Below, piece after piece: positions 6,662-10,741 of a DNA stretch of 10,741 nucleotides (its first letter is position 1; every line of letters begins with the position of its first letter). The translations under genes and the position numbers were made by a program. The notes below the pieces were generated by a model. It was not told where the DNA came from. It saw nothing but the letters and a program-made list of their open reading frames with translations, and did no database searches. Origin of the DNA: Kordiimonadaceae bacterium (GTDB lineage Bacteria; Pseudomonadota; Alphaproteobacteria; Sphingomonadales; Kordiimonadaceae); the NCBI GenBank assembly GCA_016763495.1, contig JAESTR010000080.1, forward strand, positions 1 through 10,741, given 5' to 3'.

Positions 6662-7208
6662 CATTTTACTCAAACGACTAAAGCGTTCGGAGAAAGGAAG
6701 TATCCTAGCCGAAATCGCCCTGAGCTTGCCCTTATATATAGGTTTGCTGGCCGGTATGTTTGAAGTTGGGAATTACTTGATCTTGCACATGAAGATCCAG
6801 CACACGGTGGTTACCATTGCTGATCTAGTGACAAGAGACGAAGAAATATCTGAAGCTGTGATGGCTGATATTTTCCAAGTGGTGCCCCAGATACTGGCGC
6901 CTTATGGCAGCCCAGTAAACACAGCCACGATTGTATCTGCTATTAGCCAGACGGAAGACATAGCGCTTTCAGTATTTTGGCAACGGTCAGGCGGCGGCAC
7001 ATTTGCAGCAGTGAGTGAGCTGGGACTTGAAGGCGATCCGGCAGATCTACCCGATACCATCACAATGCGGGATAATGAAACGGTTTTAGCTACAGAAGTA
7101 TTTTACCGCTTCGAGCCGCTGGTATTTGACTTCCTTCCAGAAACAACCATCAGGCGTGTTTCTTATTTTCGGCCGCGCATTGGCTCACTGCAAGAAATAG
7201 AGCCTTAA
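6648..7208 (+). CDS. Second TadE-like minor pilin/pseudopilin
   Basis: This 186-residue protein has a basic leader, a processing site SEKG|SILAE (Gly17, Glu22 at +5), and a hydrophobic helix (about residues 22-47) with the TadE-like FEVGNYLILH. The rest is a periplasmic domain of about 140 residues with no recognised motif, ending in a basic SYFRPRIG stretch. It belongs with the preceding TadE as a paired pseudopilin (TadE/TadF-like arrangement); which of the two corresponds to TadE or TadF cannot be settled from sequence. Its start lies inside the preceding gene (14-base overlap), which argues for a single transcript from tadG through this gene. The ATG at 6648 needs a ribosome-binding site within the upstream coding sequence and none is strong, again pointing to coupling. 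Confidence 0.75.
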   Translation: MNRINILLKRLKRSEKGSILAEIALSLPLYIGLLAGMFEVGNYLILHMKIQHTVVTIADLVTRDEEISEAVMADIFQVVPQILAPYGSPVNTATIVSAISQTEDIALSVFWQRSGGGTFAAVSELGLEGDPADLPDTITMRDNETVLATEVFYRFEPLVFDFLPETTIRRVSYFRPRIGSLQEIEP

Positions 7209-7214
7209 TATGTA

Positions 7215-7231
7215 CCAGCTGCCTAAGCTGG
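7215..7231 (+). terminator. Weak hairpin after the minor-pilin cluster
   Basis: CCAGCT (7215-7220) and AGCTGG (7226-7231) pair as a perfect 6-base stem around a GCCTA loop, immediately after the last cluster gene. The following bases (CCGCTTCTT) are only partly U-rich, so termination would be weak. Confidence 0.3.
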
Positions 7232-7588
7232 CCGCTTCTTAAATCACCCGACAGTTCATTTCTGCCCATAACCCTATACCAGCAGTGCCAGACGAGATCG
7301 CTCCACCATAAAAGAGATACCTCCCTCATTCTTTTTCAAGAAAACAGACCTCCCTATACAATTTCAACACACCATTTAACCCTCAGCCCTTGAAACACAC
7401 AAGTACATGCGGCCCCCACAAGCCAGCACATGCCTCAGTGCATGCCCTGGAGCGCGGCAATTTGGGTATATTGTGCGCATATAGCGGCAACAACAAGCCA
7501 TAGAGCGATTCCCACCGCTTAAGAATCACCCATTTATCACGCTATTTCGAATCATCTTGAGCCTCGGAAAAGTAAGAAAAGGGCAAAA

Positions 7589-7714
7589 ATGCTTAAGAAA
7601 CACAGCCTAAACACCTACCTTTTGGCCCTTAAAATACCATTTAAGTATTTTTTTGGGCGACTTAGGTTAAAATTGGCCGCCGTCTCAGTGTGCCTCTACT
7701 TTACGTTGCTTTGA
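7589..7714 (+). CDS. Candidate small protein, 41 residues, unknown
   Basis: An ATG at 7589 opens 41 codons ending in TGA, with AAAAGGG about five bases upstream as a plausible ribosome-binding site. The product would be basic (many Lys and Arg) with hydrophobic stretches, the last being LAAVSVCLYFTLL at the C-terminus, so it could associate with the membrane. I recognise no family. The frame contains the AT-rich hairpin at 7631-7651, and codon use cannot be judged over so short a length. It may be a chance frame in the pilin leader. Confidence 0.22.
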   Translation: MLKKHSLNTYLLALKIPFKYFFGRLRLKLAAVSVCLYFTLL

Positions 7715-7822
7715 AAAAACACCTTAGTTTCAATGACTTTTCAACTTGCCTAAAATTTTACATAACTTATCGCCTAAATTTACCCTAACCGTATGTTTTT
7801 AAAATGTTTTTTACGTTCCTTG

Positions 7823-7837
7823 TTAACTTTTTATTTA
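7823..7837 (+). promoter_or_regulatory. CtrA-like half-match upstream of the pilin
   Basis: TTAA (7823-7826), seven bases, then TTTA (7834-7837) is one mismatch from TTAA-N7-TTAA, the site of the alphaproteobacterial cell-cycle regulator CtrA. CtrA is known to activate pilA in Caulobacter, so the position about 50 bases before the pilin start is suggestive. In such AT-rich DNA a near match is likely by chance. Confidence 0.2.
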
Positions 7838-7887
7838 GGACTCTCGAGCTATAAATGGGCCATCAACTAGGCAGCTGGAGAAACGAA

Positions 7888-8085
7888 ATGTTTAAGTTTA
7901 TGAAATCACTACGGACTAACGAAGAAGGCGCAACAGCAATTGAGTATGGTCTTATTGCCGCGCTGGTAGCTATCGGCCTCATTGCATCATTAGGCGACCT
8001 CAGTACGGCACTAGACGGTTTGTTTGGTGAGATCGAAACCACACTTGGTGCGGTAGATGGCACTGACACAGATTCAAGCAGCTAA
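7888..8085 (+). CDS. flp: Flp-type major pilin
   Basis: This 65-residue prepilin has a short leader (MFKFMKSLRTNEEG, 14 residues) with cleavage predicted after Gly14. The mature N-terminus ATAIEYGLIA has Glu at +5 and Tyr at +6, the Flp signature. A hydrophobic helix follows and the C-terminus is acidic and Ser/Thr-rich (DGTDTDSSS). The mature subunit would be 51 residues, normal for Flp pilins, and would polymerise into the Tad pilus. I chose the ATG at 7888 because GGAG lies seven bases before it and the leader length fits; an in-frame ATG at 7855 would add 11 residues without a good ribosome-binding site. CpaA, just downstream, should process it. A strong terminator follows, so the pilin is probably expressed mostly as its own short transcript. 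Confidence 0.92.
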   Translation: MFKFMKSLRTNEEGATAIEYGLIAALVAIGLIASLGDLSTALDGLFGEIETTLGAVDGTDTDSSS

Positions 8086-8115
8086 AGCGCTGAAATCTGA
8101 CTAACGCTGAACTTT

Positions 8116-8152
8116 AAAAAGTCGTCGGGGGACCTTTTTCCGACGACTTTTT
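8116..8152 (+). terminator. Strong intrinsic terminator after the pilin gene
   Basis: GTCGTCGG (8121-8128) pairs perfectly with CCGACGAC (8140-8147) around an 11-base loop. Five A residues before and five T residues after extend the stem, and the T run continues into TTATTT. It starts about 30 bases after the pilin stop and should limit read-through into cpaA. The flanking A run could also let it act on the opposite strand. Confidence 0.9.
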
Positions 8153-8207
8153 ATTTGAAAACTCAAAACAGAACGAATTTTTTAAAGGACAGACCTCAGG
8201 CACCCCC

Positions 8208-8702
8208 ATGCAACTATTTTCGTATATAGGAACTGGTGTTCTGGCAGCTGTAGCCGCTTTATTAATTTTGGCAGCTATTTCTGACATAATGCACAGGCGC
8301 ATTAGCAACCGGTTAGTTGTATCAATTGTAGCTCTTTTTGCGATTTGGGCAGTAAGCCTACTAGCAAACGGTGCCCCCCTTTATAACGTCTTAATATGGC
8401 CCCTTGTGACCGCTCTGATTGTTTTTGCAGTCGGCGCAGCACTGTTCGCCGTGCGTTTAATGGGTGGCGGTGATGTAAAGTTACTTGCTGCAATCGCTTT
8501 ATTTGCAGGGCCAACCCTGAGCTTACCTTTTGTCCTTTATGTTGTAGTAGCAGGCGGTTTTGTTGCAGCAGGCACGCTTATCATAGCGCGCGTTGGCAAA
8601 CCAACTGAGCCTACAGCAGCAACCACAGTACCCTACGGTGTTGCAATTACCGTCGGTGGCTTGTGGGTCTGTTTCCAACAGTTTTCAGGACTTTCCGCTT
8701 AA
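8208..8702 (+). CDS. cpaA: Prepilin peptidase CpaA/TadV
   Basis: This 164-residue, very hydrophobic protein is an A24-family aspartic prepilin peptidase of the short CpaA/TadV type, which lacks the N-terminal methylase domain of PilD. Its two catalytic aspartates are Asp26 in AISDIMHRRISNR and Asp89 in the hallmark GGGDVK. Roughly five to six membrane segments can be seen. It should cut the Flp prepilin after the leader Gly and probably also the two TadE-like proteins, which have the same Gly/Glu+5 pattern. The ATG at 8208 starts just before the first membrane helix. The nearest purine-rich sequence is AGG about eight bases upstream, with a better AAGGA about 20 bases upstream, so the ribosome-binding site is not strong. 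It follows the pilin terminator by about 55 bases, so it relies on read-through or its own promoter. Confidence 0.9.
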   Translation: MQLFSYIGTGVLAAVAALLILAAISDIMHRRISNRLVVSIVALFAIWAVSLLANGAPLYNVLIWPLVTALIVFAVGAALFAVRLMGGGDVKLLAAIALFAGPTLSLPFVLYVVVAGGFVAAGTLIIARVGKPTEPTAATTVPYGVAITVGGLWVCFQQFSGLSA

Positions 8703-8791
8703 CCAAATTTGAACCGGACGGGCGTATGTTTGTATCTGGCGCAATCAAAAGCGGAGGCGCACGGAATTATCCGTGGTGAAGGGACGGGATT

Positions 8792-9676
8792 ATGAACCCC
8801 AGAGGGCTTATATTAATTTTACTTGCTACGGTCGGCGTCATACTGGTGGTGATGTTCACGCGTTCTTTTCTGTCGAACGCACAACAACAAGCCCAAACTG
8901 CGCAAGTAACTAAAACACAGGTGCCCGCTTCCAAAATACTGGTAGCAAAACGAGACTTGCATGTTGGCACTATCCTCAAACCCGAAGATGTTATGTGGCA
9001 GGATTGGCCCAAAAAAGGCCTGAGCACCGCCTATTTCATCATGAAAAAAGACGAGATTAAAATTGTGCACGGCAAAGTCGTGCGGGCGCCTATCACTACG
9101 GGTGAACCTGTCACAAAAACGGCTATCGTCTCCCAAGGCGAGCGCGGATTTTTGGCTGCAATACTAACGCCCGGCATGCGTGCGGTCAGCGTGAAGCTTT
9201 CACCAACAACAGGTATTGGCGGCTTTATATTCCCAGGCGACAGAGTAGGTGTCATTTTGACCCACGAGATTGAGATATCCCGTTCAGAAGTTCATCAAAT
9301 CGCCGAAACCGTATTTCAAAATGTGCGGGTACTCGCGGTTGACCAAAAAACCATCACCGATTCCAAAGTGAAAATTGCTAAAACGGCGACACTAGAAGTA
9401 ACACCAAAAATGGCAGAGAAAGTCGCAATGCTCAGCAACTTAGGCACTTTATCTTTGAGCCTGCGGTCATTGGCACAAACGGGTGTTGAGCCTGGAGCAA
9501 ACCCAGATAGCCCCCCTATTGCAACGACAAGCAGCCATTCAACTGGCAGTGAAATAAGCACATTTTTACCAGCGCTAAACGCCGTAAATTCCTCATCAGT
9601 ACGTGTAACCCGAGGCAACAAAGTCAACATTGTAACGCTCGGCGATGACCAAGAAACAGGAGGATCAGACCAATGA
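8792..9676 (+). CDS. cpaB: Tad pilus assembly protein CpaB/RcpC
   Basis: This 294-residue protein has one N-terminal membrane segment (about residues 5-23). A SAF-type domain follows (about 45-110), including ILVAKRDLHVGTILKPEDV and VVRAPITTGEPVTKTAIV, and then the RcpC/CpaB core with GMRAVSV and GGFIFPGDRVGVILTH (about 127-160). The C-terminus is low-complexity, Ser/Thr-rich and ends in VRVTRGNKVNIVTLG. CpaB/RcpC sits in the periplasm and is thought to work with the secretin CpaC in outer-membrane pore assembly or gating. The ATG has purine-rich GAAGGGACGGG upstream. It lies 89 bases after cpaA, and its stop overlaps the cpaC start by ATGA, so cpaB and cpaC are probably translationally coupled. 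Confidence 0.9.
   Translation: MNPRGLILILLATVGVILVVMFTRSFLSNAQQQAQTAQVTKTQVPASKILVAKRDLHVGTILKPEDVMWQDWPKKGLSTAYFIMKKDEIKIVHGKVVRAPITTGEPVTKTAIVSQGERGFLAAILTPGMRAVSVKLSPTTGIGGFIFPGDRVGVILTHEIEISRSEVHQIAETVFQNVRVLAVDQKTITDSKVKIAKTATLEVTPKMAEKVAMLSNLGTLSLSLRSLAQTGVEPGANPDSPPIATTSSHSTGSEISTFLPALNAVNSSSVRVTRGNKVNIVTLGDDQETGGSDQ
9658..9663 (+). promoter_or_regulatory. Consensus ribosome-binding site for cpaC
   Basis: AGGAGG lies nine bases before the cpaC ATG, within the last codons of cpaB. This is the strongest Shine-Dalgarno sequence in the window and fixes the secretin start. Confidence 0.8.
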
Positions 9677-10741
9677 ACCTCAAATTAAATTTTATGACGA
9701 AACTACTCGTCGCTATAACACTCTTGTTACCGGTCCATAACAGCGCAGCGGCAAATAGCCTGCGGGCTGACGAAGGCGCACAACTACTTGAGCCTACGAC
9801 AGGCAATCTAGTTATCGAAATTGACAAAGGCACATTAATCAGGCTCGACAGGCCTGCAACAGAAGTATTTATCGCCAACCCAGACGTGGCTGATGTTCAG
9901 GTAAAATCTAACCGCGTTATCTATATCTTTGGCAAAGCGCAGGGCCAAACTACTTTTTACGCCCTAGATAAAGATGACAATACTCTCTTTAGCACAACGG
10001 TAAGTGTTACCCGCAATTTAACAGCTCTGCGGGCGGCGTTTAATCAGTTGTTGCCGGGTGTGCCAATTGAAGTATCTGCGTTGGGCAATCTTGTGATCCT
10101 GCAAGGCAATGTAAGCTCCCCGGCAGAAGCGGCCACTGCCGAGCAACTAACGCGCACAATTTTAAACACTGAATCAGTTATGAACAGCTTGAATGTGATG
10201 CAGCCAACACAGGTGAATTTACGGGTTCGTATGGCTGAGATTTCACGTTCAGTTCTCAAGCAACTCGGCTTTAACTGGGAAGGCTTTTTGTCCGGTTCCA
10301 ATATTGGTTTTGGTATCGCCACCGGCCGAGATGTATCCAACCTGATACTTGACCCCATAACTGAATTACCTCTTGAAGTTTTTGGACGGGCTGCCGAAGG
10401 CGGCGCCTTGTTTGGCCAGATAACATCTGGCAGACTGGATCTGAACGCAGCGATTGATGCACTTGACCAAGACGGCTTTATCAAAGTCCTCGCAGAACCG
10501 AATTTAACCGCCCTTTCCGGCCACTCGGCAAGCTTTCTGGCGGGTGGTGAGTTTCCAATTCCAATCCCTACCAGAGATGGCTTGGGCATTGAGTACCGCG
10601 AATTTGGCGTGAAGCTAGAGTTCACACCAACAGTGTTAAATTCAGGTAACATTTCAATGCATGTAAAGCCTGAGGTTAGTGACCTGTCCACCGCAGGTGC
10701 CATTCGTATTGCAGGTATCAGCATCCCTTCCATCAGTACTA
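9673..10741 (+). CDS. cpaC: Tad secretin CpaC/RcpA, N-terminal part (cut by window edge)
   Basis: The frame runs 356 codons from the ATG at 9673 to the right edge without a stop. A signal peptide is clear (about residues 1-27: basic start, hydrophobic core, cleavage near HNSAAA). Next is the pilus-type N-terminal domain (about 43-113, with RLDRPATEVFIANPDVADVQV and SNRVIYIFGKAQGQTTFY) and a BON-like segment (about 118-175, with LGNLVILQGNV). The start of the secretin domain (from about 180) shows VNLRVRMAEISRSVLKQLGFNW, KVLAEPNLTALSG, ASFLAGGEFPIP and YREFGVKLEFTP. CpaC forms the outer-membrane ring through which the Flp pilus passes. The missing end should complete the beta-barrel wall. A perfect AGGAGG nine bases upstream and the ATGA overlap with cpaB support the start and coupling to cpaB. 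Confidence 0.93.
   Translation, partial: MNLKLNFMTKLLVAITLLLPVHNSAAANSLRADEGAQLLEPTTGNLVIEIDKGTLIRLDRPATEVFIANPDVADVQVKSNRVIYIFGKAQGQTTFYALDKDDNTLFSTTVSVTRNLTALRAAFNQLLPGVPIEVSALGNLVILQGNVSSPAEAATAEQLTRTILNTESVMNSLNVMQPTQVNLRVRMAEISRSVLKQLGFNWEGFLSGSNIGFGIATGRDVSNLILDPITELPLEVFGRAAEGGALFGQITSGRLDLNAAIDALDQDGFIKVLAEPNLTALSGHSASFLAGGEFPIPIPTRDGLGIEYREFGVKLEFTPTVLNSGNISMHVKPEVSDLSTAGAIRIAGISIPSIST

Larger units (their letters stand above)
7209..7887. other. Long spacer before the pilin gene
   Basis: About 680 bases between the TadE-like gene and the pilin start contain no family-recognisable gene. Visible elements are the weak hairpin at 7215-7231 and three RCATGC words at 7405, 7428 and 7440. 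There is also a TATAT/ATATA inverted repeat at 7467-7483, a candidate 41-codon frame at 7589-7714, an AT-rich 7-base hairpin at 7631-7651, and an AT-rich leader from about 7730 onward. The pilin promoter must lie here, but I could not place a convincing -35/-10 pair. Confidence 0.5.

Noticed and set aside
7400..7450. Three RCATGC words as a repeat array.
   Set aside because: Only three six-base words at uneven spacing; not a CRISPR or other organised repeat.
7631..7654. AAAATAC/GTATTTT hairpin followed by T residues as an intrinsic terminator.
   Set aside because: The stem is almost all A-T and the T run is mostly used in the stem, so it would be unstable; no gene clearly ends just before it.
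8725..8778. A 17-codon frame between cpaA and cpaB.
   Set aside because: Too short, no family pattern, and no sign of coupling to cpaB (stop and start do not overlap).
10044..10733. A 229-codon open frame on the minus strand opposite cpaC.
   Set aside because: The plus strand is clearly a secretin; the antisense frame has no family pattern and runs with the codon structure of cpaC, so it is a shadow.

Overview
The window looks like a chromosomal segment of a moderately low-GC alphaproteobacterium. The evidence is an alphaproteobacterial-style chemoreceptor (HAMP followed by a long coiled coil), a HisN-type histidinol-phosphatase, and a Caulobacter-like cpa/tad pilus locus (pilin, cpaA, cpaB, cpaC in that order). 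The genus cannot be fixed from the sequence alone; a Kordiimonadales- or Rhodospirillales-like host is only a guess.

Left part (1-4152), unrelated housekeeping or accessory genes: the N-terminal part of a methyl-accepting chemotaxis protein on the minus strand, running off the left edge; a divergent small Pmp3/YqaE-type membrane protein, with a large dyad between the two genes; a DauA-like FAD-dependent D-amino-acid dehydrogenase on minus; a HisN-type phosphatase on plus; and an alpha/beta hydrolase of the lysophospholipase/monoacylglycerol lipase type on minus. A roughly 440-base non-coding stretch follows.

Right part (4591 to the end), a Tad (tight adherence) type IVc pilus locus entirely on plus. 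First comes an overlapping cluster of three minor-pilin-type genes: a TadG-like von Willebrand A protein that is split by a frameshift near 5496-5511, then two TadE-like proteins. After a roughly 650-base gap come the Flp major pilin with a strong intrinsic terminator, the prepilin peptidase CpaA, CpaB, and the N-terminal two thirds or so of the secretin CpaC, cut by the right edge. CpaA would process the Flp pilin and probably the TadE-like pseudopilins; CpaC forms the outer-membrane channel with CpaB as its periplasmic partner. The TadG/TadE proteins probably act in pilus initiation or surface anchoring. The motor genes (CpaE/CpaF, TadB/TadC) would be expected beyond the right edge.

I see no CRISPR array, insertion sequence, rRNA, tRNA or phage gene. 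I did not find a clearly new multi-gene system. The points most worth a second look are the tadG frameshift, the EF-hand-like insert in the first TadE protein, the concentric palindrome at 659-688, a possible 41-residue small protein in the pre-pilin gap, and changed substrate-site positions in the DauA-like enzyme.
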